Of a stretch of DNA of 64,000 bases, positions 30,722-39,533 are shown piece by piece (within the stretch, counting starts at the first letter, position 1; the number at the start of each line of letters is the position of its first letter). The DNA is from Borrelia sp. RT5S (GTDB lineage Bacteria; Spirochaetota; Spirochaetia; Borreliales; Borreliaceae): contig NZ_CP088936.1 in assembly GCF_021165755.1 (NCBI RefSeq), positions 1-64,000 of the forward strand, in the 5' to 3' direction. The notes under the pieces were generated by a model. The model searched no databases. It was not told the origin of the DNA and was given only the letters and a program-made list of their open reading frames with translations. Both the position numbers and the translations under genes were made by a program.

Positions 30722-31346
30722 TCTTGTAATCCATTATCTTTAATACTAAAGAAGATTCTATTTTGTCCTTCCTAATAGGACCAAATACTCTGGAATCATT
30801 CAAAATTTTTAAATTCTCATTTAAGAGAAAAAACTCATTTTTCTTTAAAGTAAAGCATTTAATTGGCTCATTAGATTTAAAAAAATCATTTAACTTATAA
30901 TTACCTATTAAGGTGCCATTTAAATAGAAAGAACCATCGCCACCTCTGTTAACCAATACATCAAAACCTTTAACATAAACTACATCTCCACAAGTAGAAA
31001 CTATTCTTGATACACTGTACTTTTTTGTATGAAAAATTTTATCCAAACAAAATAAATCTCTGAAAAAATCTAATACAACACTACCCTCTAGAGCTAAATC
31101 TTCATAAAGCACAATATCATTGATCCTGAAGGGCACAAAAAAAGACCTTACATATTTTGAAACAAAAATTAAATTATGATTCTTAGTTATTAAAGGAAGC
31201 ATTTCTTCACCTTGAAAATTAAAAATTTGCATAACAAATTTTGTATTAATATAGTTTAAAATCAAAAAAAGCAATATAAGATTAAGAAAAATTTTTCTTC
31301 GCTTTTTTCTCAGAAGCCTTTGTTCAAAAGTCAAACATGCAGCCAT
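30711..31346 (-). CDS. Signal peptidase I paralogue without catalytic Ser or Lys
   Basis: A 211-residue single-pass protein of the S26 fold. Aligned on the GxSMxPTL block, this protein reads GEEMLPLI, with Glu48 in place of the nucleophile Ser. In the YxKRVIGxPGD block it reads YSVSRIVSTCGD, with Ser113 in place of the general-base Lys. It should not cleave signal peptides. It sits two bases after the intact paralogue, so it may be a regulatory or scaffold subunit, or be under decay. The reading frame is intact, favouring function. Confidence 0.8.
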   Translation of the reverse strand: MAACLTFEQRLLRKKRRKIFLNLILLFLILNYINTKFVMQIFNFQGEEMLPLITKNHNLIFVSKYVRSFFVPFRINDIVLYEDLALEGSVVLDFFRDLFCLDKIFHTKKYSVSRIVSTCGDVVYVKGFDVLVNRGGDGSFYLNGTLIGNYKLNDFFKSNEPIKCFTLKKNEFFLLNENLKILNDSRVFGPIRKDKIESSLVLKIMDYKIVR

Positions 31347-31348
31347 TT

Positions 31349-32329
31349 TTAAAGAAAACCCATCCTAGAGAAAGGAAAATGCAAGAAAAAAGTCCTACCA
31401 AGTATCTTATTTTTGTTTATGACCCCAAAAAATCTACCATCATGAGAATTATCTCTATTATCCCCAATGGGCAACACATATCCATAAGGCACATACAAAC
31501 CATAATCTCTTATTATTGCTTTTTCCATGTAATAATCAACATATGGCATGAAAGCCACTAAATAACTATACTCTAATCTCTCAACTTCAAATCTATCAAC
31601 AACCCTCACATTAAAAAACGAAAAATCGGGCGTGCTCTCTAGATTTAAACTTAGCTGCCTTAATGCAATAAACATAGCAAGTTCATCATAAACCTTATAA
31701 TCTTCTTCTTCAACAAGTTTTTTTGAAGCAAAATCATATCCCAAAGAAGCTTTATACAATTTTTCTTCTATAAAATTCTCTTCTCCTTCTTTCTTAACAA
31801 ACAATTTTCCATTTCGGAATCTTATAACTTTACCATCAGCAAATAATGCCCTTTTTACAAAAAACCTAACACTAGGATTTCCATCTTCATCTCTGTCAAG
31901 ATCAATAAAGGAGAAAGTCAACATAAAAATTATTCTCTGAAAAATATCAAAAAAAATTCCCTTTGACTTATATTCTATATTTTCAAAAATAACAATATCT
32001 GTCTCTCCTGGTTCCCTAATTCCATTCATTTTACCCATTCCAGGTAAAAATTCAGGACCATAAGAAAACTTATCTACAAATAAAAAATCTCCTACCTTAA
32101 GAGTATCTTCCATGGATCCTGTTGGGATTCTAAATCCTTGCAAAAAATACTGATTTATTGCCAAAACAAAAATCACAGCACCTAAAAACTCAAACAGAAA
32201 ATTAACCAAAGAGCCTCGCTTCCTAGCCTTTAGCCTATAAAGGTACTTCTTTTTTTTCCTATAGGTTAGATATCTCTCAATAGACTTCACTAAAAAGTGA
32301 GCCAACTTATCTAATTTTCCTAGATACAT
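31349..32329 (-). CDS. lepB: Signal peptidase I
   Basis: It cleaves signal peptides of exported proteins. One N-terminal membrane helix (about 44-62) precedes PTGSMEDTL with nucleophile Ser72. The general base is Lys159 in FFVKRAL, and GDNRDNSHDGRFFG near the end is box E. The protein is 326 residues, with a long insertion between Ser and Lys boxes. It is the only catalytically complete copy in the window. Confidence 0.93.
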   Translation of the reverse strand: MYLGKLDKLAHFLVKSIERYLTYRKKKKYLYRLKARKRGSLVNFLFEFLGAVIFVLAINQYFLQGFRIPTGSMEDTLKVGDFLFVDKFSYGPEFLPGMGKMNGIREPGETDIVIFENIEYKSKGIFFDIFQRIIFMLTFSFIDLDRDEDGNPSVRFFVKRALFADGKVIRFRNGKLFVKKEGEENFIEEKLYKASLGYDFASKKLVEEEDYKVYDELAMFIALRQLSLNLESTPDFSFFNVRVVDRFEVERLEYSYLVAFMPYVDYYMEKAIIRDYGLYVPYGYVLPIGDNRDNSHDGRFFGVINKNKILGRTFFLHFPFSRMGFL

Positions 32330-32417
32330 AAATTATGCCCTCAGTAATAAAATATACATAAAATCAAAATTTATTAAAATACTTAAAACAAGCATTTAAA
32401 GACAAAGCAACTTAAAG

Positions 32418-32446
32418 TTGACCTTATCTTCATACTTCCCTATAAT
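32418..32446 (+). promoter_or_regulatory. Near-consensus sigma-70 promoter at the 5' end of the PEGA-protein gene
   Basis: TTGACC (32418-32423), 17 bases, TATAAT (32441-32446). A start site near 32453 falls on the GTG at 32454, so the TTG at 32418 cannot be the real start codon of this transcript. Confidence 0.6.
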
Positions 32447-32453
32447 TACACAT

Positions 32454-33917
32454 GTGATTCAGAAAGAAGACAAAGTGGATGATGAGGCTTTTAAAGTAAA
32501 GTTAAAACCGATATTAGGCATGGTGCCTGAGGTTTATGTTTTATTAATATTACTGACCCTGCTTTTATCACTAATCTTTATTTTTTTAGTAAATCCTAAG
32601 CTAAAGAACCCTGGAGCCTATCTGAGTGTAAAGACCAATATTGACAATGCACATGTTTACCTAGATGAAAAATACCTTGGAAGAACTCCACTAAATAAAT
32701 ACACAAATGCTGCCAGAGGAACCTTAAGAATCAAAAGAATGGGATTTGATACTTATGAAAAACAAATTGAGATAAAAAACAAGTTTTTCACAAGCTATAA
32801 ATTTAATATCAGTTTAGATTTAAGAGATCCTGACAAAATTATGCAGCAAAGACAAAAAGAACTCTCCGTTATGACAAAGCTTAAAAACACTAGTGACAAT
32901 ATACAACCAATACCCATATTCTCACTGATTTTAAACGATTTGAAAGACAGGCCAGAATACATTAAAAAATTTTTAAGGATTTCTATCCCGTATCTAAATT
33001 CAAGTGCAGTGTTTAAAGACTTTCTTGTAGCATACAGATCAGTTTACTTGGTAGATGACAAAAGCAATGAGGAGATGTGGAAATCTTTACAACAAAACTT
33101 TAATCTAGAAGACAGGGCCGCTATTTGGTTTTTTGAAAATCTAGACAATGAACAGCAAAGACAAATATCTGATGAAAAATGGTTTATGGCAATAGTAGAA
33201 AAATTAAAAGATGAAAATAAAATACTGACATCTGAAAATAAGAGTGTAGATCTAACTTTAAGGGGCTTTAAAAAGGTAGCTTCAGGCACTATTGAAAGCG
33301 CTCAAAGTTATAAATTACATACCCGAAATATTACAATCAAAACTACATATAAATTAAAAGAATTTTTAATACAGAATCAAAATATTACTAAAGCTGAATA
33401 TCAGATGTTCTTAAACAAAAATCCTAGATGGTCATTCAACAATAAAGATAATTTAATAAAAGAAGAACTGGTAGATGACAGATATCTTAAGAATTTTGAG
33501 CAGATGCCCTTTAATGAAGATATTACTAACATACCTTACAATGCAGCTTTAGAATATGCTAGATGGTATTCTTCAAATCTACCAAAAGGATTTACAGCAA
33601 GACTCCCTTTACCTCAAGAGTGGGAGCTGTATCAAAGAGAAGAATCAAAATCAATCGATAGTTTAAATGTCAATGAAATATCTGAAAAAGTTGGATTTTG
33701 GAATCTAATGCAAAACTCAAACTTTAATGATCTCTTATTATTTAGAGATGAGAATCAAAATAACATATATTCCACACACTTTGATTCACTAATAACCGAA
33801 GTTAGAACATATAATTACAATGACAGCTCAGTACTTAGGCCTTCAACAAGAGCTTCTTTTTTTAAAAATTGGAGTTCACCAAATATTGGATTTAGATTAA
33901 TTATTGAAAAGGAATAG
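32454..33917 (+). CDS. Membrane protein with PEGA and FGE/sulfatase-modifying-like domains
   Basis: One membrane helix (about 35-60 from an upstream in-frame start) precedes a PEGA domain (LSVKTNIDNAHVYLDEKYLG and LGRTPL), a helical middle, then a C-terminal domain like formylglycine-generating enzymes: ITKAEYQMFLNKNP, YNAALEYARWYS, ARLPLPQEWELYQR, and GFRLI at the end. Catalytic residues of true FGE are not evident, so this is likely a binding or structural version. A promoter overlaps the annotated upstream starts, leaving GTG at 32454 or 32475 as likely starts. It is followed by smpB after 2 bases. Confidence 0.7.
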   Translation: MIQKEDKVDDEAFKVKLKPILGMVPEVYVLLILLTLLLSLIFIFLVNPKLKNPGAYLSVKTNIDNAHVYLDEKYLGRTPLNKYTNAARGTLRIKRMGFDTYEKQIEIKNKFFTSYKFNISLDLRDPDKIMQQRQKELSVMTKLKNTSDNIQPIPIFSLILNDLKDRPEYIKKFLRISIPYLNSSAVFKDFLVAYRSVYLVDDKSNEEMWKSLQQNFNLEDRAAIWFFENLDNEQQRQISDEKWFMAIVEKLKDENKILTSENKSVDLTLRGFKKVASGTIESAQSYKLHTRNITIKTTYKLKEFLIQNQNITKAEYQMFLNKNPRWSFNNKDNLIKEELVDDRYLKNFEQMPFNEDITNIPYNAALEYARWYSSNLPKGFTARLPLPQEWELYQREESKSIDSLNVNEISEKVGFWNLMQNSNFNDLLLFRDENQNNIYSTHFDSLITEVRTYNYNDSSVLRPSTRASFFKNWSSPNIGFRLIIEKE

Positions 33918-33919
33918 AG

Positions 33920-34369
33920 ATGGCCTTATTATTGCTTGAAAACAAAAAAGCAAAATTCAACTACTTCGTTGAAGATAAAATAACCTGCGGTCTTGTATTA
34001 AGAGGAACTGAGGTCAAGTCTATTAAACTTAAAAAAGTTTCATTTAATGATAGTTTTGCCACTATTAGAAAAGATGAAATGTGGCTTGAAAATTTACATA
34101 TATCTAAGTATAAGGAAGGCAACATCTTTAATCATGAGGAGATAAGAAGCAGAAAACTACTTCTTAAAAAGAAAGAAATACAAAAACTAAAAAAATTCAA
34201 AGAAAAAGAAGGATATACTTTAGTTCCCATTGCAATTTATCTAAAACACTCACTGATTAAAGTAGAACTAGGAGTATGCAAAGGAAAAAAATTATTCGAC
34301 AAAAGAGAAGTCTTAAAACAGAAAAGCATCAAAAAGGAGCTAAGTCGAGAAATTAAACAATACAGGTAA
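33920..34369 (+). CDS. smpB: tmRNA-binding protein SmpB
   Basis: SmpB delivers tmRNA to stalled ribosomes. The 149-residue protein starts with LLLENKKAKFNYFVEDKI and contains LRGTEVKSIK, both strongly conserved. The C-terminal basic tail (KKELSREIKQYR) probes the empty mRNA channel. A good AAGGA ribosome site precedes the ATG. The partner tmRNA is at 47.2 kb. Confidence 0.95.
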   Translation: MALLLLENKKAKFNYFVEDKITCGLVLRGTEVKSIKLKKVSFNDSFATIRKDEMWLENLHISKYKEGNIFNHEEIRSRKLLLKKKEIQKLKKFKEKEGYTLVPIAIYLKHSLIKVELGVCKGKKLFDKREVLKQKSIKKELSREIKQYR

Positions 34370-34371
34370 TC

Positions 34372-34406
34372 TAGCTGCCAATGAACACAAAAGACCAGAG
34401 CAGCTA
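34372..34406 (+). terminator. Inverted repeat downstream of smpB
   Basis: TAGCTGC (34372-34378) and GCAGCTA (34400-34406) can pair with a 21-base loop. No U-run follows, so this is a possible 3'-end structure rather than a clear intrinsic terminator. Confidence 0.2.
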
Positions 34407-34441
34407 TGAAAACCACTCCAATCTAACTAAATAAACTTAAA

Positions 34442-34972
34442 CTAATAGTTTTTTGTAAAAGAAATCCCAAACCCAGGCACGTTACTGTCATTCATGGCAA
34501 CACCAAGTCCAGGCTGGAACCCTCCTAAAGCGGCCACCAAGCTTTGCTTAAGCCTTGCATTATAGCTAGAAGCATGCGTAAACGGAAGAACAATTTCAAC
34601 AAGCCTTGTTATAGCAAAAGTCACTCCCCCTACTGCTATTAAAGATACCCCAAGGACCGGCCACTCCTTCTCCTTCCCTTCCTCAAGCTTACTCACACCA
34701 CCAATAGAATACACGCCATAAGCCAACAACCCAGCACCAATAGCATCAAACGCCAAAACAGACAAGCCACCAAGAATATCTCCCTGAGCAAAAGACCCTA
34801 TCCCAAATCCCAAAAATAGATTCAGAAAAAACGGAATCAAAGGATCCTTCTTAGACGTCTCATAAATTAACAACTTACTCACTGAATCACCACCAGTCTT
34901 TTCATCCCCAGTCTGCGCAAAACCGGCAAAAGTACAAAAAGAAAACAAAACCACAATCAACATTCTCTTCAT
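34442..34972 (-). CDS. p13: P13 integral outer membrane protein
   Basis: Porin-like outer membrane protein of Borrelia. The signal peptide ends FAGFA/Q. The strongly conserved centre LNLFLGFGIGSFAQGDILGG matches P13. The C-terminal segment after GFQPG is the part removed by CtpA in B. burgdorferi. ATG at 34972 is preceded by AAGGAGG seven bases upstream. It converges with smpB. Confidence 0.9.
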   Translation of the reverse strand: MKRMLIVVLFSFCTFAGFAQTGDEKTGGDSVSKLLIYETSKKDPLIPFFLNLFLGFGIGSFAQGDILGGLSVLAFDAIGAGLLAYGVYSIGGVSKLEEGKEKEWPVLGVSLIAVGGVTFAITRLVEIVLPFTHASSYNARLKQSLVAALGGFQPGLGVAMNDSNVPGFGISFTKNY

Positions 34973-34998
34973 CAAATAACCTCCTTCATTGTGCTATA

Positions 34999-35027
34999 AA
35001 TATACTATATTATCAATATACTATCAA
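34999..35027 (-). promoter_or_regulatory. p13 promoter
   Basis: On the minus strand TTGATA (35027-35022) is followed after 17 bases by TATATT (35004-34999). The AAGGAGG ribosome site lies further downstream. Confidence 0.5.
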
Positions 35028-35082
35028 CAGCACAAAGCAAATCTATTAATGAAGCAACGGTAACAAAAAGATGCAAAAATTA

Positions 35083-36966
35083 CTACCTAAACTTAACCTT
35101 TTTAAGCTTGCTGCTTGAAATTTTCTTACCCACAGAAGTCCTTGATTTAGTCACAAACTCATCAATACTGATCGCTTTAACAACACCTTCACTAGTGGCA
35201 AATTCTACAACTTCTGGATTTAAAGCAAAAGCTACAAATTCGTCTCCGTCATCCAAAAACTTGTAAATCTTATCTGTAACAAACTTATCTACTCTAAATC
35301 TCTTAACATAATGCAAGTTTTCAGATTTATTAAGATAAATAATAGAAAATACCTGCTCTTTTGAACTATTTATATCATAAACTAAAGCACTTACATTATT
35401 TTTATCGATAAAAGTCTTATCCTCAATATTTTTTATGATATAAGATTTTTTCTTAAATACTAATATTTTGTCATAATAACTAGCATTACCAATAAATTCA
35501 CCATCAATAAGACTGGTCCCAACAAAACCAGATTTCAAATTTAAATAAACTTTCATATTCTTAGTAGCTATTTCCCTAACATTTTTTGACTGAATAAGAG
35601 ATATCTCCGTCTTCCTTTTGTAAAGTTTAGAATACTTTGCAAGAAGCTTATCAATAAAATCTATTGAATATCCTCTAATCGCCCTAATGCTACTCTCCAC
35701 GCTCTTTAATTCCTTACTGAAAGCTTTAATATCTTTATTATTCTTATCAATATCAAAAATACTTATTTTCCGAATAGGAATTTTAAGTAAATTTTCAATA
35801 TCACCCAAAACAATCTCTCTGTAAAAACTGTCTCTATATTTTAAGATATTATCTAAAATAATACCCACAACATCAGATTCTTTAGAAACAGTCTCAAGTA
35901 CCTTATAAATTCTCTTCTCAATAAATATTTGCTCTAGGGTTTTATAAAAAATTTTTTCAAGTATTTTACTTCTCTGTAATTCAAGCTCAGTCTTTAAAAC
36001 CTTTTGCAAATGCTCCGCATGAAATTTGATAATGTCTGTAATGGTATAAGTAACAGGATACCTATCGCTGAGCAAAAGCAAATTAACAGAAATAGATATC
36101 TGACAATTTGTATAATGATACAGTTTTTCAATAACTTCATTCGCGTATACTCCCCTTGGGAGAGTTAACTCAATCTCCACACGCTCCGTGGTAAAGTCGT
36201 TAATACTTGTCACCTTAATATAATTCTTTCGGATAGCTTTTTCAATCGAAGCTATTATGCTCTCAGTAGTCTCACCAAATGGCAATTCCTTTATTAAAAT
36301 GGTCCTATTATCCTCTGTAGCCTCGATTTTAGCACGAACCAAAACTTTTCCATTCCCATCCGCATACTCATTAACATCAACTATTCCACCCGTAGGAAAA
36401 TCCGGATAAAGTTCATAAGACTCGCCTAGTAGTTCACTCCTTACAGCATTCAAAATTTCATTAAAATTGTGTGGTAAAATTTTCGCAGCCATACCAACTG
36501 CAATTCCCTCACTCCCCTGAATAAGCACTACTGGAATTTTTGCAGGAAAAATCAAAGGTTCATTATTACGTCCATCATAAGAAGGCTCATAAGATGTTAT
36601 CTCCTTGCTATAAAGCACATCAAACGCTAAAGGAGTTAATCGACATTCAATGTAACGGGACGCAGATGCGGGATCACCAGTTAAAAGATTGCCAAAATTC
36701 CCCTGCTTCTCAATAAATAAATCCTTGTTCGCCATATTAACAAGGGCCTCATAAATGGAAGTATCTCCGTGAGGATGATACTTCATTGTATTTCCAACAA
36801 CATTTGCAACCTTGTGAAAATTGCTATCATGCATCTCAAAAAGAGAATGTATAATTCTCCTCTGCACAGGCTTAAATCCGTCAATAACACTTGCAATTGC
36901 GCGATCCTTAATGACGTATGATGAATATTGCAAAAAATTATCTCTGAGTAGTGTTCTAATGTCCAT
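35083..36966 (-). CDS. parC: DNA topoisomerase IV subunit A
   Basis: ParC cuts and rejoins DNA for decatenation. The active-site Tyr is in SASRYIECRLTPL near residue 100. At 627 residues it is short, with a reduced C-terminal beta-propeller region. Its start overlaps the parE stop by one base (TAATG), giving tight coupling. In a linear genome with circular and linear plasmids it is essential for segregation of circular molecules. Confidence 0.92.
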   Translation of the reverse strand: MDIRTLLRDNFLQYSSYVIKDRAIASVIDGFKPVQRRIIHSLFEMHDSNFHKVANVVGNTMKYHPHGDTSIYEALVNMANKDLFIEKQGNFGNLLTGDPASASRYIECRLTPLAFDVLYSKEITSYEPSYDGRNNEPLIFPAKIPVVLIQGSEGIAVGMAAKILPHNFNEILNAVRSELLGESYELYPDFPTGGIVDVNEYADGNGKVLVRAKIEATEDNRTILIKELPFGETTESIIASIEKAIRKNYIKVTSINDFTTERVEIELTLPRGVYANEVIEKLYHYTNCQISISVNLLLLSDRYPVTYTITDIIKFHAEHLQKVLKTELELQRSKILEKIFYKTLEQIFIEKRIYKVLETVSKESDVVGIILDNILKYRDSFYREIVLGDIENLLKIPIRKISIFDIDKNNKDIKAFSKELKSVESSIRAIRGYSIDFIDKLLAKYSKLYKRKTEISLIQSKNVREIATKNMKVYLNLKSGFVGTSLIDGEFIGNASYYDKILVFKKKSYIIKNIEDKTFIDKNNVSALVYDINSSKEQVFSIIYLNKSENLHYVKRFRVDKFVTDKIYKFLDDGDEFVAFALNPEVVEFATSEGVVKAISIDEFVTKSRTSVGKKISSSKLKKVKFR

Positions 36967-38762
36967 TAAATCAAATTCTCCATAATAAAGCGACGCCTAT
37001 CAGGAGTATTTTGTCCCATATAAAACCCCAACTTCTCTTTTATGTCCTTAATATTGAAAAGATCAACCTTTGTAAGTTTAATATTAGAAACATCAATAAA
37101 ACCCCTAAACTCACTTGGAGAAATTTCTCCAAGTCCCTTAAATCTTGTTACCTCAGGATTATTAACCTCAAGCATAGCCTTTTGTTTCTCTTCCTCAGAA
37201 TAACAATAAACAGTAGTTTTTTTATTCCTTACCCTGAAAAGTGGAGTTTCTAATATGTACATATGCCCATTTAAAACCAAATCTTCAAAATAAGTTAGGA
37301 AAAATGTTAAAAGTAAATTTCTAATATGAAACCCGTCAAAATCAGCATCCGTAGCGATCACCACCTTGTTATATCTTAAATTTTCAACCGATTCTTCAAT
37401 ACCAAGAGCTACCATCATGTTGTAAAGCTCCTCATTCTTATATATTTCAGATTTACTCTTCTCAAACATGTTTTGGGGCTTACCTCTAAGAGAAAATATA
37501 GCCTGAGTGTACACATCCCTACAAGACACCATGGAACCTGTAGCAGAATCTCCTTCCGTTAGGAATATCATGGTAACCTCAGATTGAATACTCTTTTCAT
37601 TAAAGTGAAATTTACAATCTTTAAGCTTGGGAATCTTAAAAGATATTTTCTTTGCTCTCTCCTTTGCTTCCTTCCTTACACTACTTAATTCTTTTCTAAG
37701 GCGTTCATTGTCAACCACCTTGCTCTCAATTGCCTTTGCTAAAGTTTTATTTTTATAAAGAATCTCTGAAATTATTCTTTGCACTTCTTTAGCGACATTA
37801 CCTCTAGTTTCAATATTGCCAAGTTTATTTTTAGTCTGACTTTCAAATATTGGATCTTTTATCTTAACAGAGAGAGTAGCCACCAGCCCCTCTCTAATAT
37901 CGGTAGATGAATACGTCTTCTTAAGAAAATCATTAATGGCTCTAGCAAAACCTTCTCTAAAGCCTGTCTGATGTGTCCCTCCATCGCTAGTATACTGCCC
38001 ATTTACAAATGAGAAATATGTCTCCCCATAATTACTTGTATGAGAAAAGGCAAATTCTAAAGTCTTACTAGAATAGTAAACAAAATCATAAAGTAGATCT
38101 TCATTTTTAATTTCAGAGTTTATAAAATCTAGGAGCCCCTTTTTAGACTCAAAAATTTGATCATTATAATTAATTTTAAGGCCCTTATTTAAGCAGGCAT
38201 AATGAAAAAATCTTCTATTTAGAAAATCCTCACTATACTTGTACTTGCCAAAAATTTCCGTATCTGCTAAAAACTCAATATAAGTACCATTTCTCTCATC
38301 AGAGTTTCCCTCTGAAGTCTTCATCAAATTTCCCTTAGAAAAAAGAGCCTCAAAGAATTTACCATCCCTTATTGACCTTACCAAAAATCTTGAACTTAAA
38401 GCGTTAACAGCTTTAGTGCCAACTCCATTAAGTCCCACAGAAAATTGAAATACATCATCATTATATTTAGCACCAGTATTGATAATAGAAACACTCTCTA
38501 CAACTTTTCCAAGAGGAATACCTCGCCCATAATCTCTGACTCCAATAACATTATTTTCTTTTCTTATAAATATTTCCTTACCATAACCCACAATAAATTC
38601 ATCAATAGAATTGTCGATTATTTCTTTAATTAAAATATAAATACCATCGTCAATATTAGACCCATCCCCAAGCCTCCCTATGTACATCCCAGACCGCAAC
38701 CTAATATGCTCAAGGGAAGACAAGGTAACAATTTTACTCTCATCGTAGCTATTTGTCTTCAT
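36966..38762 (-). CDS. parE: DNA topoisomerase IV subunit B
   Basis: The ATPase subunit of topo IV. The GHKL site is visible as EIIDNSIDE near residue 48 and GRGIPLG near 80; the TOPRIM Glu-Gly-Asp is in LTEGDSATGS near 398, with ATDADFDGFHIRN following. The 598-residue length is normal. It overlaps plsC upstream by 14 bases and parC by one. Confidence 0.92.
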   Translation of the reverse strand: MKTNSYDESKIVTLSSLEHIRLRSGMYIGRLGDGSNIDDGIYILIKEIIDNSIDEFIVGYGKEIFIRKENNVIGVRDYGRGIPLGKVVESVSIINTGAKYNDDVFQFSVGLNGVGTKAVNALSSRFLVRSIRDGKFFEALFSKGNLMKTSEGNSDERNGTYIEFLADTEIFGKYKYSEDFLNRRFFHYACLNKGLKINYNDQIFESKKGLLDFINSEIKNEDLLYDFVYYSSKTLEFAFSHTSNYGETYFSFVNGQYTSDGGTHQTGFREGFARAINDFLKKTYSSTDIREGLVATLSVKIKDPIFESQTKNKLGNIETRGNVAKEVQRIISEILYKNKTLAKAIESKVVDNERLRKELSSVRKEAKERAKKISFKIPKLKDCKFHFNEKSIQSEVTMIFLTEGDSATGSMVSCRDVYTQAIFSLRGKPQNMFEKSKSEIYKNEELYNMMVALGIEESVENLRYNKVVIATDADFDGFHIRNLLLTFFLTYFEDLVLNGHMYILETPLFRVRNKKTTVYCYSEEEKQKAMLEVNNPEVTRFKGLGEISPSEFRGFIDVSNIKLTKVDLFNIKDIKEKLGFYMGQNTPDRRRFIMENLI

Positions 38763-39453
38763 CTAAATCCCTGTTAATGCCATATTGCACCTTCATTTTT
38801 TCCAATTTTTTAACTATTTTATCCCGCACAATAACATGAAGATTCTCTTTCTCATCGTTTTTTAAACTACAAACATCTATTGGAGAATGAACATGCACAT
38901 ACACAGATAATCCTGAATTAAATATAAAATTTTTAAGAAAAACCTTATGCGTATTAAGAAGAGTAACGGGTATAATCGGAGAGTTTGTCCTCAGAGCTAG
39001 ATTCATAGCGCCTCTCTTAAATTTCCCCACTTCACCGCCTCTACTTCTAGTCCCTTCAGGAAAAATTCCAATAAATCTTCCCTCTTTAATAACCTTAATA
39101 GCCATCCTTTGGGCATTAGCAGAAGACTTTAGACTATTCCTCTGCACGGGAATGGCCCCTATGCAAACTAACATCAGATTAAGAAAGGGAATAGTAAAAA
39201 GTGACCTCTTAGCAACCACTACAAAGGGCTGCACAAATATGTAAATTAAAAAAATTGCATCCATTGCAGCAACATGATTTCCCATAATCACCGCACTACC
39301 TCCCCTGCTAGATAAACAATCATCACTGTCTCTTGTAACAACGACCTTAATATCAGAAAGCCATAAGGTAATATTGATCCCGAATCTCATTAACACAAAA
39401 CTAAGTTTTACAAAATAATTCTCAAATTTAAAAATTCTAAAAATTAAATACAC
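38749..39453 (-). CDS. plsC: 1-acyl-sn-glycerol-3-phosphate acyltransferase
   Basis: It adds the second acyl chain in phosphatidic acid synthesis. NHVAAMDA near residue 57 is the HX4D catalytic motif and FPEGTRSRGG near 130 binds the phosphate. The GTG at 39453 is the only standard start codon in the frame, but the frame stays open upstream for 30 codons and reads as a typical PlsC N-terminus with a hydrophobic helix. An ATT at 39541-39543 lies eight bases after GAGG (inside the upstream gene). The true start is probably that AUU (264 residues). Confidence 0.88.
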   Translation of the reverse strand: MYLIFRIFKFENYFVKLSFVLMRFGINITLWLSDIKVVVTRDSDDCLSSRGGSAVIMGNHVAAMDAIFLIYIFVQPFVVVAKRSLFTIPFLNLMLVCIGAIPVQRNSLKSSANAQRMAIKVIKEGRFIGIFPEGTRSRGGEVGKFKRGAMNLALRTNSPIIPVTLLNTHKVFLKNFIFNSGLSVYVHVHSPIDVCSLKNDEKENLHVIVRDKIVKKLEKMKVQYGINRDLDEDK

Positions 39454-39533
39454 CGGAAATGAAACAGTAAAAATGAAAAAAAAGAAAAGAGCATTAGCAT
39501 AGGTAAGAACATTCCTTAATACTCTTATAAGAA

